Counted from the first letter of the stretch, positions 28,188-37,261 are shown. The stretch: DNA of 64,000 nt from Xanthomonas rydalmerensis (GCF_033170385.1 NZ_CP126170.1:1016001-1080000); one strand, 5' to 3'. A program made the numbers and translations. Notes: generated from the sequence alone by a model not told the origin.

Positions 28188-29477
28188 CTAGTGGGTGTAG
28201 GCCTTCGGCAGCGCGCCGCTCTGCTGCATGTAGCGGTCGCGCAGTTCGGTCTGCCGGGAGCGCATCGGGATGGCGCGGCCACCCAGCCAGACCTGCTCGG
28301 CGTAATGCGCCACGTCCAGCGGATCGCCTTCCCACAGCACCAGGTCGGCGAGCTTGCCGGGGGCGATGCTGCCCAGGCGATCGCCCACGCCGAAGGCCTC
28401 GGCCGGGACCCGGGTCAGGCCGGCCAGGGCGGCGTCCCACGGCAGCCCGTGGGCGACCGCGTTGCCGGCCAGTTGCCGCTGCTTGCGCGCGTTGTGCGCA
28501 CCGTCGCCGCCCTGGGTGAAGCTCACCGCCACGCCGGCGGCATTGAGGCGTGCGGCGTTCTCCAGGGTGGCACCGATCTGGTCGAAGCTGGCCGGCAGGT
28601 CGTCCAGTGCGTTGACGAACACCGGGACCTGCGCCTTTGCCAGTTCCGGCGCCAGCTTCCAGGCCTCGTCGCCGCCGGCGATGGCGATGCGCACCTTCTC
28701 GCGCTGGGCCCAGCGCAGCAGTTGGCGGATGTCGGCTGCCCGGTTCACCGTCACCACGATGCGGCCCTGGCCGGCGAGATAGCGCGCCAGCACCGCGCGT
28801 CCGGCCGGGGTCAACAGCGCATGCGGCGAATCGGCAGGCATGCGCCCACGCGCTTCGGCCACTAGTTGGTCGAGCAGCATCCACTGCGCCGCGCGCGATT
28901 TGCCGCTCAGTTCCAGCGCATCGCTGCCCAGGTGCAGGTACAGCGCACGCGGGCCGATCGGGTCGGCGCCGCCGTCCAGGCGCATCACCGCGCCCTGGCC
29001 CGCGACGAAGGCGCCGCCGGTATTGGCGCCGAGCGCGGTGAAGCCGATGCCTTCCACCCGCGCGACCGGAATCAGCACCGACTCGGGGTTGTAGGCCAGG
29101 GTCACGTCGAACTCCGGACGCATCGGCTGGTCGTGCGGCAGGGTCAGCGTGCTGTCGACGGTGGAGGCCTCGCCGGAGACCTCCTCGATGCCGATCTCGG
29201 TGATGCCGCCGAACAGCGCCGGGGTCAGCGGGCGGCCCTTGGCCTCGACCACGGCCACGCCGGCCGGCGCGCTCAGGCCGGGGCCGACCGCGCGGATCAC
29301 CCCGCCCTGGACCAGCACGTCGGCATTGGCGAGGGTGCCGCGGGCGCTGGCGGTGTGCACGGTGGCGCCGCGGATCAGCACGTCCTGGGCGAAGCCGGGC
29401 GCGCTGCCGAGCAGCAGGCAGGCGGCCAGGGCCAGGCGCTGCGCCAGGCGGTGGGGCGAGGGTAGGGCGCGGCTCAT
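28188..29477 (-). CDS. Amidohydrolase-family protein lacking the HxH metal motif
   Basis: 429 residues with a signal peptide (cleavage near PGFA-Q). The amidohydrolase beta-sandwich (DVLIRGATVHTASARG) and the C-terminal signature LGSIAPGKLADLVLWEGDP are clear. Where active members have a HxH motif, this protein reads LTPALFGGITEIGIEE, and the other metal ligands are also not evident, so it may be non-catalytic. It overlaps the upstream amidohydrolase by four bases (ATGA at 29474-29477), which retains metal ligands; the two probably form a periplasmic complex. Confidence 0.88.
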   Translation of the reverse strand: MSRALPSPHRLAQRLALAACLLLGSAPGFAQDVLIRGATVHTASARGTLANADVLVQGGVIRAVGPGLSAPAGVAVVEAKGRPLTPALFGGITEIGIEEVSGEASTVDSTLTLPHDQPMRPEFDVTLAYNPESVLIPVARVEGIGFTALGANTGGAFVAGQGAVMRLDGGADPIGPRALYLHLGSDALELSGKSRAAQWMLLDQLVAEARGRMPADSPHALLTPAGRAVLARYLAGQGRIVVTVNRAADIRQLLRWAQREKVRIAIAGGDEAWKLAPELAKAQVPVFVNALDDLPASFDQIGATLENAARLNAAGVAVSFTQGGDGAHNARKQRQLAGNAVAHGLPWDAALAGLTRVPAEAFGVGDRLGSIAPGKLADLVLWEGDPLDVAHYAEQVWLGGRAIPMRSRQTELRDRYMQQSGALPKAYTH

Positions 29478-30874
29478 CGGGCAGCCTCCTGGCCGAGCAT
29501 GAAATCGGAGGTGGGTTGCAGGCGGCGGTCGGCGCGGTCATAGACCTGCGCGCCGTCGATGTAGACCTTGTCGGCCAGGGCGTAGGAGCTGAAGGGGTTG
29601 CCGTTCCACACCACCACGTCGGCCATCTTGCCCGGCTCCAGCGAACCGGTCTGCTTGTCGATGCCCAGCGCCTTGGCCGGGTTGCTGGTCAGCCAGCGGA
29701 TCGCGCGTTCGGGCGGGATGTCCATGCCGGCGCGGCGGCCGGCGGCCACCGCCTTGGCCGCTTCCTGGTTGAGCCGCTGGATGCCTTCCTCCGAGTCCGA
29801 GTGCACGATCGCGCAGCCGTTGGCGGGGCGGTCGACCAGGGCGATGTTCTCCTGGATGCCGTCGAACGCCTCCATCTTGAAGCCCCACCAGTCCGCCCAC
29901 AGCGCGCCGCAGACGTTCTCCTGGGCCAGGCGGTCGGCGATCTTGTAGGCCTCCACGCCGTGGTGGAACGCGGCGATCTTGAAGCCGAACTCCTTGGCCA
30001 GGTCGAGCATGGTGGTCATCTCGTCGGCGCGGTAGCAGTGGATGTGCACGCGGATGTCGCCGTTGATGGCGCCGGCCAGCGTGTCCAGCTTCAGGTCGCG
30101 CTTGCCGCCGCTGTCGCCGCTGCTGTCGTCGTCGCCGGCGCCGCGGCTCCACCAGTGGCGCTTGGGCGGGCTCTTCTGCTTCGGCGCGTTCTTGCGCAGG
30201 TATTCGCTGGCGTCGATGAAGGCCGCGCGGTAGCCGGCGACGTTGCCCATGCGCGTGGACGGGCCGCCTTTCTCGCCGTACACCCGCTTGGGGTTCTCGC
30301 CGCAGGCCATCTTCAGGCCCCACGGCGCGCCGGGGAACTTCATCGCCTGGTAGGTGGTGGCCGGCACGTTCTTGAGGGTGACGCCGCGGCCACCGACCAG
30401 GTTGGCCGAGCCGGGCAGCACCTGCAGCGCGGTGACGCCGCCGGCCAGCGCGGTGCCGAAGCCGGGATCCTGCGGCCAGATCGAATGCTCGGCCCATACG
30501 TTCGGGGTCACCGGCGCAGTCGCCTCGTTGCCGTCGCTGTGCGCGCTGACGCCCGGGCTGGGATACACGCCCAGGTGCGAGTGCACGTCGATGATGCCGG
30601 GCGTGACCCACTTTCCGTGGCCGTCGATGCGGGTGGCGTTGGCCGGCGCGGTCAGTGCGCGGCCGACCGCCTGCACGCGCCCGTCCTGCAGCAGCACGTC
30701 GGTATCGTCCAGGCGCTCGCCGGTGCCGGTGAGCACGGTGGCGTGTTCGATCAGCACCGGCACCGAGGGCAGCGCACGGTAGGTGCTGGGATAGGGATCG
30801 TCGACGAAACGCGAGGCGGCAGCGGCCGGGCCGCACAACGCCACGCCCAGGCAGGCGAGCAACAGATGACGCAT
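29474..30874 (-). CDS. Periplasmic amidohydrolase (imidazolonepropionase-like)
   Basis: 466 residues, signal peptide ending AAAA-S. Metal ligands look intact: IIDVHSHLG (HxH), VHIHCYRADE, IAAFHHGVEA and AIVHSDSEEG with the catalytic Asp. C-terminal GSLEPGKMADVVVWNGNP closes the beta-sandwich. A low-complexity, charged insertion (residues about 240-275, KQKSPPKRHWWS then a Gly/Ser/Asp-rich part) is unusual. GGGGAA lies upstream of the ATG at 30874. It is first in a coupled pair with the HxH-less paralogue; substrates are probably peptides or cyclic amides, but this is not shown. Confidence 0.9.
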   Translation of the reverse strand: MRHLLLACLGVALCGPAAAASRFVDDPYPSTYRALPSVPVLIEHATVLTGTGERLDDTDVLLQDGRVQAVGRALTAPANATRIDGHGKWVTPGIIDVHSHLGVYPSPGVSAHSDGNEATAPVTPNVWAEHSIWPQDPGFGTALAGGVTALQVLPGSANLVGGRGVTLKNVPATTYQAMKFPGAPWGLKMACGENPKRVYGEKGGPSTRMGNVAGYRAAFIDASEYLRKNAPKQKSPPKRHWWSRGAGDDDSSGDSGGKRDLKLDTLAGAINGDIRVHIHCYRADEMTTMLDLAKEFGFKIAAFHHGVEAYKIADRLAQENVCGALWADWWGFKMEAFDGIQENIALVDRPANGCAIVHSDSEEGIQRLNQEAAKAVAAGRRAGMDIPPERAIRWLTSNPAKALGIDKQTGSLEPGKMADVVVWNGNPFSSYALADKVYIDGAQVYDRADRRLQPTSDFMLGQEAAR

Positions 30875-31037
30875 CGAATTTTCCCCGGAAGATGGACGCG
30901 GCCGTTGCGGCCGTGCCCGCACGCTAGCCCGAGCCGGCGCGCTTGCCAAGTGCGGCTGCGGCATCGACGTGGCCGGCTGCACCGGACCGCGACGCCGGAC
31001 CTGCTATGCAGGCCGATTGCCGCCCATGGAAATTGCG

Positions 31038-31583
31038 ATGACCGACACCCCTGCGCGTACCGTCGTGGACTTCTGGCGCAGCGCCGGCCGCGAACGCTGG
31101 TTCGCCGCCAACGACTCCTTCGACGCCAACGTCCGCCAACACCTGCTGGAGGTGCACCACGCCGCCGCGCGCGGCGAACGCGGCGACTGGCTGGCCGACG
31201 CCGAGGGCGCGCTGGCGCTGCTGCTGTTGCTCGACCAGGTGCCACGCAACGTGTTCCGCGGCAGCGCGCATGCCTTCGCCACCGACGGCCTGGCCTGCCG
31301 CTACGCCGACCGGGCGCTGGCGGCCGGGTTCGACCAGGAGACCGAAGCGGAACTGCGGATGTTCTTCTATCTTCCCTACACACATGCCGAGGACGCCGCG
31401 CGGCAACGCCAGGCGGTGGAACTGTTCAGCGCGCTCGGCGACGCGGAGTCGCTGCAGTGGGCGGTGGTGCACGAGGACGTGATCCAGCGCTTCGGCCGCT
31501 TCCCGCACCGCAATGCGGCGCTGGGGCGCACGACGACGCCGGAGGAGCAGGCGTTCCTGGATGCGGGTGGGTTCGCTGGTTGA
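31038..31583 (+). CDS. DUF924-family protein
   Basis: 181 residues from ATG at 31038 (MTDTPARTVVDFWRSAG); ATG at 31026 is an in-frame alternative. Family motifs: VVDFWRSAGRERWF, LLLLLDQVPRNVFRG, MFFYLPYTHAED and DVIQRFGRFPHRNAALGR. It is an all-helical, TPR-like protein of unknown function, widespread in proteobacteria. No signal peptide. It stands alone and divergent from the amidohydrolase pair. Confidence 0.9.
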   Translation: MTDTPARTVVDFWRSAGRERWFAANDSFDANVRQHLLEVHHAAARGERGDWLADAEGALALLLLLDQVPRNVFRGSAHAFATDGLACRYADRALAAGFDQETEAELRMFFYLPYTHAEDAARQRQAVELFSALGDAESLQWAVVHEDVIQRFGRFPHRNAALGRTTTPEEQAFLDAGGFAG

Positions 31584-31745
31584 GGGAAGAGTGGTTGAGA
31601 GAGGCCTGGGTGAGGGCGGCGGTGCCTACATCTTTACCCCTCATGTGGCGTCGCTTTATCGCACGCCGTTGATCGATGTGTCGCGGCGCGCGTGATGTCC
31701 GTCTGGCGCCTTGATGTGCACTCATGCAACCGACGTCATACCTTC

Positions 31746-31813
31746 GTAGGAGCGGCTTCAGCCGCGACCGGGCCTTACCGGGAACGCCCGGTCGCGGCTG
31801 AAGCCGCTCCTAC
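31746..31813. repeat. REP-like palindrome (TAGGAGCGGCTT family), copy 2
   Basis: 68-bp near-perfect inverted repeat from GTAGGAGCGGCTTCAGCC to GGCTGAAGCCGCTCCTAC, with loop CCTTACCGGGAA. It matches copy 1 at 1467-1533 except for a few stem and loop bases. It lies between convergent genes; the whole gap 31584-31913 otherwise holds only the terminator at 31842-31870. Confidence 0.87.
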
Positions 31814-31841
31814 GCGTTTGCGCGTTGTGGCGGCCGGGCAC

Positions 31842-31870
31842 AAAAAAGGGCGATCGTTCGATCGCCCTTT
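31842..31870 (-). terminator. Intrinsic terminator of the Grx-rhodanese gene
   Basis: On the minus strand: AAAGGGCGATCG, a two-base loop, CGATCGCCCTTTTTT. The stem is perfect (9 GC-rich pairs extended by A-T) and followed by six T. It begins 44 bases past the stop of the gene at 31914-32840. The plus-strand side has only three T, so it is mainly a minus-strand terminator. Confidence 0.88.
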
Positions 31871-31913
31871 CGACGCGTCCATACTGGACGCAAACCAGCA
31901 CGAGGTGCGTGAC

Positions 31914-32840
31914 TCAGTACTTTGGCACGCTGCCGTCGACCTGGTCGGTCCAGGCGTCGATGCCGCCGACCACGTTGTGCACCTTCGTGAAGCCGAGCGA
32001 ACGGAAATGCTCGGCCGCCTGTGCGCTGCGGCCACCGTGGTGGCACAGGAAGGCCAGGGCGGTGTCCTTCGGCAGCGCTTCCAGTTGCGCACGCTGCTCG
32101 CCGTCGAGGGTGCGGAACGGCACGTTGACCGCCGCCGCCGCGCGCTCTTCCGGCGGGCGCACATCCACCAGGATTAGGCCACCGGCGCGCACGCGGTCGT
32201 CGGCGTCGCGCGGGCTGAGGTCCTGCACCGGCTTGGGCGCGTTGGGATTGTCGATCGCCAGGCCGCGACCGCGCAGGTCGTCCACCCAGTCGATGGTGAT
32301 GCCGTCGGCGCGACGCGCACTGCCCAGGTCGAACTGCACGCGCAGACCGTTGGACTCGGCGGCGATGGCGTTGGGATCGGTCGGCGCCAGCTGGAAGTTC
32401 GGCTGGAACTGCGCGTCGATCGCCAGCGCCAGGCTCGCGCCCGGAGCGTCGGCCAGCGCGCCGCGCAGCATCTCGGCGGCGGCGTCGGTGATGGTGATCG
32501 AGGGCGGCGTGCGGTCCGGCGCGGCCACGCCCAACAGTTCGCTCAGTTCGCCGCTGCCGGCCATCTGCAGGATGATGTCGCTGCCGCCGACCAGCTCGCC
32601 GTCCACATACAGCTGCGGAATGGTCGGCCAGTCGCCGTAGACCTTGATGCCCTCGCGGATGTCCTGGTCGGCCAGCACGTTGACGTGGGCGAAGTCGACG
32701 CCGAGCTCGTTCAGCGCGCCCACCGCCTTGGCGGAGAACCCGCACTGCGGCATGCTCGGCTGGCCTTTCATGAACAGCACGACGCGGTTGGAGCTGAGCA
32801 GCGTTTCGATACGGGAGCGCAGGGCGGGGTCGAGGGACAT
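31914..32840 (-). CDS. Monothiol glutaredoxin fused to a HesB-like domain and a rhodanese domain
   Basis: 308 residues in three domains. Residues 1-105: Grx4-type monothiol glutaredoxin with PQCGFSAKAV (Cys33), GDWPTIPQLYVDGE and GGSDII, the type that binds [2Fe-2S] with glutathione. Residues about 110-200: a HesB/IscA-like fold (ITITDAAAEMLRGAL, VQFDLGSARRADGITIDWVDD) lacking the three Fe-S cysteines. Residues about 205-308: rhodanese with active-site loop CHHGGRS (Cys266). Likely role: Fe-S cluster or sulfur handling in the cytosol. A perfect terminator follows. Confidence 0.92.
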   Translation of the reverse strand: MSLDPALRSRIETLLSSNRVVLFMKGQPSMPQCGFSAKAVGALNELGVDFAHVNVLADQDIREGIKVYGDWPTIPQLYVDGELVGGSDIILQMAGSGELSELLGVAAPDRTPPSITITDAAAEMLRGALADAPGASLALAIDAQFQPNFQLAPTDPNAIAAESNGLRVQFDLGSARRADGITIDWVDDLRGRGLAIDNPNAPKPVQDLSPRDADDRVRAGGLILVDVRPPEERAAAAVNVPFRTLDGEQRAQLEALPKDTALAFLCHHGGRSAQAAEHFRSLGFTKVHNVVGGIDAWTDQVDGSVPKY

Positions 32841-32898
32841 GGCAGGCAGTCGTCGCAGAGTCGGACCGGTCATTCTACGCCGCATGGCATCATGGGGC

Positions 32899-33675
32899 AT
32901 GACAGTTCCGGAAACGCTGCATCGCATCCCGCGCCACCCGTATCGCTGGCTGCCCTGGGCGCTGGCCTCGCAGGTGCTGGTGGCGGCGCTGTGGTGGGCC
33001 TACGGTTGGCGGGTCGGGCTGCCGGCGCTGCTGCTGTCGCACGCAGCGCTGGTGCTGCCGGTGTTCCTGCCGCGGGCGCGGCTGTACGCGCCGGTGCTGG
33101 ACCGCCTGCCCGGCAGCGCGCCGCAGGTGTGGCTGACCATCGACGACGGCCCCTCCGACGACACCGCGGCGATCCTGGACCTGCTCGATCGCTATCAGGC
33201 CAAGGCCACCTTTTTCCTGGTCGGCGCCCGCGCCGCCGCGCGCCCGCAGCTGGTGCGCGAGATCCTGCGCCGCGGCCACGGCATCGGCAACCACAGCCAG
33301 CACCATCCGCAAGCCTGGTTCTGGGCCCTGGGGCCGCGGCGCATGGCGCAGGAAATCGGCCAGGCGCAGCAGACGCTGGCGGCGATCGCCGGCACCGCGC
33401 CGCGCTGGTACCGCTCGGTGGTGGGCATGACCAATCCCTTCGTCGCCGCACCGCTGCGCCGGCATGGCCTGACCCGGGTGGCCTGGAGCGCGCGCGGATT
33501 CGATGGCGTGCGCTGCGACCCCGCGGTCACCGTCGCGCGCATCGCCCGCGACCTGCGGCCCGGCGCCATCGTGCTGCTGCACGAAGGCGCGGCGCACGGG
33601 CACAACCCGGCGATCGTGGAAGGCGTGTTGCAGGCGATGCGCGAGCGCGGCCTCGGCAGCGCATTGCCGGGCTAG
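32899..33675 (+). CDS. Membrane-anchored polysaccharide deacetylase (NodB domain)
   Basis: 258 residues. N-terminal membrane helices (WLPWALASQVLVAALWWAYGW and LLLSHAALVLPVFLP) precede a NodB domain: TIDDGPSDDT with catalytic and metal Asp, GIGNHSQHHP with the H-x3-H metal ligands, RSVVGMTNPF in place of the RPPYG motif, and IVLLHEGAAHG with the C-terminal His. It should de-N-acetylate or de-esterify a cell-surface glycan. The start lies 59 bases from the divergent glutaredoxin gene. Confidence 0.9.
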   Translation: MTVPETLHRIPRHPYRWLPWALASQVLVAALWWAYGWRVGLPALLLSHAALVLPVFLPRARLYAPVLDRLPGSAPQVWLTIDDGPSDDTAAILDLLDRYQAKATFFLVGARAAARPQLVREILRRGHGIGNHSQHHPQAWFWALGPRRMAQEIGQAQQTLAAIAGTAPRWYRSVVGMTNPFVAAPLRRHGLTRVAWSARGFDGVRCDPAVTVARIARDLRPGAIVLLHEGAAHGHNPAIVEGVLQAMRERGLGSALPG

Positions 33676-33767
33676 CGCCGCCAGTCGGCGCGATGGCCAT
33701 GCCGAGCGCCGACCGACCATCCCGGTAGGCCCGCGTCGCGTCGCCCGCGGCGTGCGGTTCGCGGGAC

Positions 33768-34109
33768 TCAGCCGCCCTGGACGAGCCCAAAAACGATCAG
33801 CGCGGTGATGCCGACCAGGGTCGTGACCGCGAAGACCAGGCCGAGCACACCGTACAGTTTCCTGCGGTCGCGTTGGAACAGGCAGCCGATGCCGAGCGCT
33901 GCGGCGGCCAGTTCGGCGATCACGCCGACCATCATCGCCATGCCGACCAGCATCGCCAGCGGCGCGTCTTCGTCCAGGCTGGCGGGCTGGTAATACACCA
34001 GCGCGGCGGAGACGCCGACCAAGGCCAGGGTCAGGACGGCAGCGATCAGGCTGACCGCAAACGCGGCGATGCCGAGCCCGGAATAGGGCGGAAGCGTGGG
34101 GGATGTCAT
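33768..34109 (-). CDS. Hypothetical three-helix membrane protein
   Basis: 113 residues, no recognised family. Membrane segments: GIAAFAVSLIAAVLTLALVGVS, LAMLVGMAMMVGVIAELAAAAL and LGLVFAVTTLVGITALIVFGLV, with an acidic loop (ASLDEDAP) and a basic loop (QRDRRKLYG). The Pro-rich start MTSPTLPPYSG resembles small DUF4190-type membrane proteins, but that is a weak resemblance. Confidence 0.75.
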   Translation of the reverse strand: MTSPTLPPYSGLGIAAFAVSLIAAVLTLALVGVSAALVYYQPASLDEDAPLAMLVGMAMMVGVIAELAAAALGIGCLFQRDRRKLYGVLGLVFAVTTLVGITALIVFGLVQGG

Positions 34110-34194
34110 GGGGATTCCGTGGGGGGAGAGGAGCGTCGCGCCGCCGAGGCGCGCAGGCGTGGGGAGGCGGCTTGCGCGCGCGGCGGGGGCCGCC

Positions 34195-34893
34195 TCAGCG
34201 CGGTTCCGCCACGATCAACCAGTTGTTGAACGGCGTATTGCCGTACAGCGGCGCGAAGCTGGCGCGCAGGCCGGCGTCGTCGAGCTGGGCCTGCAGGCTG
34301 TCGCGGGTGGGGTAGGCCTTGGGCAGCTCCTGCATCCAGCCGGCCAGGTGCGCGAGCACGTCGGTGATGCGGCTGGTGCGGCCGCGGCCGCTGGCATCGC
34401 CCAGGCCACTGCGGATCACCAGCTTGGCGCCGGGCGTGAGCATTCGCGCCACGCTGCGGATCAGGTTGGACTGCATGTCGCGGTCAAGGTACTGCAGCAC
34501 GTCCAGGATCGCGACGCTGCCGTGGTGCTCGGGCCAGGACTGGCCCAGGTCGACGACCGCGAACTGCGTGTCCTGCAGTCCGTTGCGCGCGGCGATGGCC
34601 GCGGCGCGGCGGATCTTGGCCGCATCGATGTCCACGCCGTGGTAGCGCTGGCGCTGGCCGTCGGCGCGCAGCGCGTGCGCGAGCAGACCCAACCCGCAGC
34701 CCAGGTCCAGCACCGGCGCGTCGGTGCCGCGCAGCGCGGCGAGCACACCGGGGTACAGCGGATCGGTGCGCAGCTTGGTGCGCGTGTAGTAGTAGTCGTA
34801 GCGGTTGCCCAGCGGATGCGTGGGCAGGAAGGCACGGGCGATGGCCAGGGCCTGCGGGCGGGTCATGGGCTGGGTGGTGCTGGCGTCGCGCAA
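34195..34893 (-). CDS. Class I SAM-dependent methyltransferase
   Basis: 232 residues if started at the TTG at 34893, which has AAGGA six bases upstream; ATG at 34866 is in frame but lacks a ribosome site. Motif I is PVLDLGCGLGLLAHAL, motif II acidic residue in YHGVDIDAAKI, and VAILDVLQYLD is motif IV-like. The N-terminal region (NRYDYYYTRTKLRTDPLYPG) is characteristic of a group found in aryl-polyene or lipid-modifying clusters, but no such cluster is here. Substrate unknown. SGNH hydrolase gene lies just upstream. Confidence 0.87.
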   Translation of the reverse strand: MRDASTTQPMTRPQALAIARAFLPTHPLGNRYDYYYTRTKLRTDPLYPGVLAALRGTDAPVLDLGCGLGLLAHALRADGQRQRYHGVDIDAAKIRRAAAIAARNGLQDTQFAVVDLGQSWPEHHGSVAILDVLQYLDRDMQSNLIRSVARMLTPGAKLVIRSGLGDASGRGRTSRITDVLAHLAGWMQELPKAYPTRDSLQAQLDDAGLRASFAPLYGNTPFNNWLIVAEPR

Positions 34894-34926
34894 TGTCGGT
34901 CCTTGGCAGCGGGCGTCGTGTGCTAG

Positions 34927-35568
34927 TTAGGCTAACGCATCGCGGGCCGCCGGCAACAGCAGCGCGGTCCAGCGCGCATACATTGCCGTCGAGGGATGCA
35001 GCCCGTCGGCCGCCAGCATCGCCGGAGCGCCACCGCCATCGCGGCTGCAACCGGTGATGTCGACGAAGCGCACCGCGCGTGCGGCGCAGCAGGCCTGCGC
35101 GGCAGCGTTGAAGGCATCGATCTGCACGGCGATGCGCGCCGGATCGTGCGCGGGCGGCTGTGCGAAGGCGGTCACGCCCCAGTCCGGGATCGACACCGCC
35201 AGCACCCGCTGCGGCCGCGCGTCGGCGAAGGCAATCGCGCGCTGCAGCAGCGCGTCGAACTGCGCGCGGTAGTCGTCGAGCGGATAGCCCCGGTACTGGT
35301 TGTTGACGCCGATCAGCAGCGTCACCAGGTCGAACGGTCCCTGCGGCGCGGCTGCATCGATGCCGGCGTCCAGTTCGTCGGTGGTCCAGCCGGTGGTGGC
35401 GATGATCTGCGGATCGGCCAGGGCAATGCCGTCGCGGCGCAGCGCCGCGGCCAGTTGCATCGGCCAGCGTCCGTCGGCGTCAACGCCTTCGCCGATCGTG
35501 TAGGAATCGCCGAGCGCCAGGTAACGCAAGTGCGCGTGGTGCTGGGGCGCCGAAATGGATGCGTTCAT
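34927..35568 (-). CDS. SGNH/GDSL hydrolase
   Basis: 213 residues. Block I LALGDSYTIGEG carries the nucleophile Ser, block II Gly is expected near TTGWTTDEL, block III LIGVNNQYRG has the oxyanion Asn, and block V DGLHPS supplies Asp and His. No signal peptide is visible, so it is probably a cytosolic esterase or lipase-like enzyme. It is upstream of the methyltransferase on the same strand, separated by about 30 bases, so the two may be co-transcribed. Confidence 0.9.
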   Translation of the reverse strand: MNASISAPQHHAHLRYLALGDSYTIGEGVDADGRWPMQLAAALRRDGIALADPQIIATTGWTTDELDAGIDAAAPQGPFDLVTLLIGVNNQYRGYPLDDYRAQFDALLQRAIAFADARPQRVLAVSIPDWGVTAFAQPPAHDPARIAVQIDAFNAAAQACCAARAVRFVDITGCSRDGGGAPAMLAADGLHPSTAMYARWTALLLPAARDALA

Positions 35569-35621
35569 CGCGCAGCGACCGTCGAAACGTGGCCGCGCAT
35601 GCGCTCAGCTGCGCCGACCAG

Positions 35622-35664
35622 CGCGCTTTGCCCATTCCCAATTCCCCATTCCCGATTCACCGCC
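35622..35664. repeat. Half copy of the GGGATTGGGGATTC repeat
   Basis: CCCATTCCCAATTCCCC then ATTCCCGATTCACCGCCC. This is one arm of the repeat found in full at 58422-58573, 60704-60793 and 63564-63696. The stop codon of the aminotransferase (35657-35659) lies in its last bases. Confidence 0.75.
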
Positions 35665-36934
35665 CCACAGCCGCCCGCGGCTTCAGCGGCACCACCTTGG
35701 TGGCGTCCTCGGCACGCCGCGCCAGCACCCGGTCGATGCGCGCGAACACCTCGCGCATCGTGGCCGCCTCCGGCAGCAGGGTGACGCGGAAATGGTGCCG
35801 GTAGGGCACGTTGAAGCTGGAGCCTGGCACCACCAGCACGCCTTCCTGTTCCATCAGTTCCAGGGCGAAGGCGTGATCGTCGAACCCACGCGCGGCGGGG
35901 CCGACCACGGCCGGGAACGCGTACAGCGCGCCGGCCGGCTGCACCAGCGACAGGTGCTCGCTGGCCGCGCAGGCCTCGATCACCGCGCGGCGGGTTTCGT
36001 ACAGGCGCCCGCCCGGCGCGCACAGCGGCGAGATCGTGTCCGGGCCGTTGACCGCGGCATCGATCGCGAACTGGCCGGGGACGTTGGCGCACAGGCGCAG
36101 CGCGCCCAGCAGGTCCATGGCGTTGCGGAAATCGCCGACGCGCTCGGCGTCGCCGGACAGCAGCGCCCAGCCCACGCGCCAGCCGCAGGCGCGGTGCACC
36201 TTGCTCAGGCCGCCGAAGCTGATGCACGGATGCGCGCCGGCCAGCGGCGCCACCGACACGAATTCCGCAGCGTCGTACAGCACTTGGTCGTAGATCTCGT
36301 CGACCATCAGCAGCAGGTTGTGCTTGACCGCGATGGCGACGATCTTCTCCAGCAACGCACGCGAGTAGCTGGCGCCGCTGGGGTTGTTCGGGTTGATCAG
36401 CACGATGGCGCGGGTGCGCGAGGACACCAGCGTCTCGATCTCCACCGGGTCGGGCTGGAAGCCGTTCTCCGGCGCGCAGCGGTAGTACACCGGGCGGCCG
36501 TCGTTGAGGATGGTGGCGGCCGACCACAGCGGGTAGTCCGGCGAGGGCACCAGCACTTCGTCGCCCGGGTTGAGCAGCGCACGCAGCGACAGGTCGATCA
36601 GCTCGCTGACGCCGTTGCCGACGAAGATGCGGTCCGGGTGCGCGTCCGGGTGCTGGCGCCGGGCGTAGGCCGCGGCGATCGCCTCGCGCGCCTCCGGCAG
36701 GCCCTGCTGGTGGGTGTAGGGATCGGTGCGGCCCATGTCGTCGGCGATGGCGCGCTGCAGATGTTCCGGGGCACGGAAGCCGAACGCGCCGGGATTGCCG
36801 ATGTTGAGCTTGATCAGCTTGCGCCCCTGGGCCTCCAGCTCGCGGGCTCGCCGTGCCAGTTCGCCGCGGATTTCGTAGCGGACTTCGGACAGGCGTTCGC
36901 GGATCGCGAGCGGCTTGATCGGCAGGGTGGGCAT
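35657..36934 (-). CDS. Pyridoxal-phosphate-dependent aminotransferase (class I, AlaA-like)
   Basis: 425 residues, ATG at 36934. Fold-type I aminotransferase: LIKLNIGNPGAFGF near the start, PSPDYPLW, NPNNPSGASY, MVDEIYDQVLYD, PLP-Lys in SFGGLSKVHRACGWRVGW, and the substrate-Arg region HHFRVTLLPE near the end. It resembles glutamate-pyruvate aminotransferase AlaA, transferring amino groups between alanine and 2-oxoglutarate. Its stop codon falls at the edge of an intergenic repeat. The 5' neighbour rsgA is divergent. Confidence 0.93.
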   Translation of the reverse strand: MPTLPIKPLAIRERLSEVRYEIRGELARRARELEAQGRKLIKLNIGNPGAFGFRAPEHLQRAIADDMGRTDPYTHQQGLPEAREAIAAAYARRQHPDAHPDRIFVGNGVSELIDLSLRALLNPGDEVLVPSPDYPLWSAATILNDGRPVYYRCAPENGFQPDPVEIETLVSSRTRAIVLINPNNPSGASYSRALLEKIVAIAVKHNLLLMVDEIYDQVLYDAAEFVSVAPLAGAHPCISFGGLSKVHRACGWRVGWALLSGDAERVGDFRNAMDLLGALRLCANVPGQFAIDAAVNGPDTISPLCAPGGRLYETRRAVIEACAASEHLSLVQPAGALYAFPAVVGPAARGFDDHAFALELMEQEGVLVVPGSSFNVPYRHHFRVTLLPEAATMREVFARIDRVLARRAEDATKVVPLKPRAAVGR

Positions 36935-37261
36935 CGCATTGGCCGGTGGGGCGTGGGACCTGCATGGTAGCGGAAATGTGACACCGCGGCGGGGCGGAGG
37001 GGCGCCGTGGTGGCGGGCCGTCTACGGCGGCTGGCCTCCACGCTCGGCGCTGCAACGGGCGCGGCGCGTGGCTGGTCCCTGTGGCGCCAATACATGCGTC
37101 GCGCGGGTCCTGCGCTGTTGCTGGCCAATCCCGGGAAGTCACCCTGTCGCGCGCCGTATCGTCGCGGCGAGGCGGTCAGCCACGCCAGGCGCCACCCTGC
37201 GCGTTTGCCGGCGGACGCACTGCGCTCACCTCAAGCGTGGCGCACCCTCTAGAATTCGCGC
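36935..37261. other. Divergent intergenic region, aminotransferase/rsgA
   Basis: 327 bases with no credible gene; frames through it are not conserved-looking. It should hold promoters for both flanking genes. No operator-like palindrome recognised. Confidence 0.5.
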
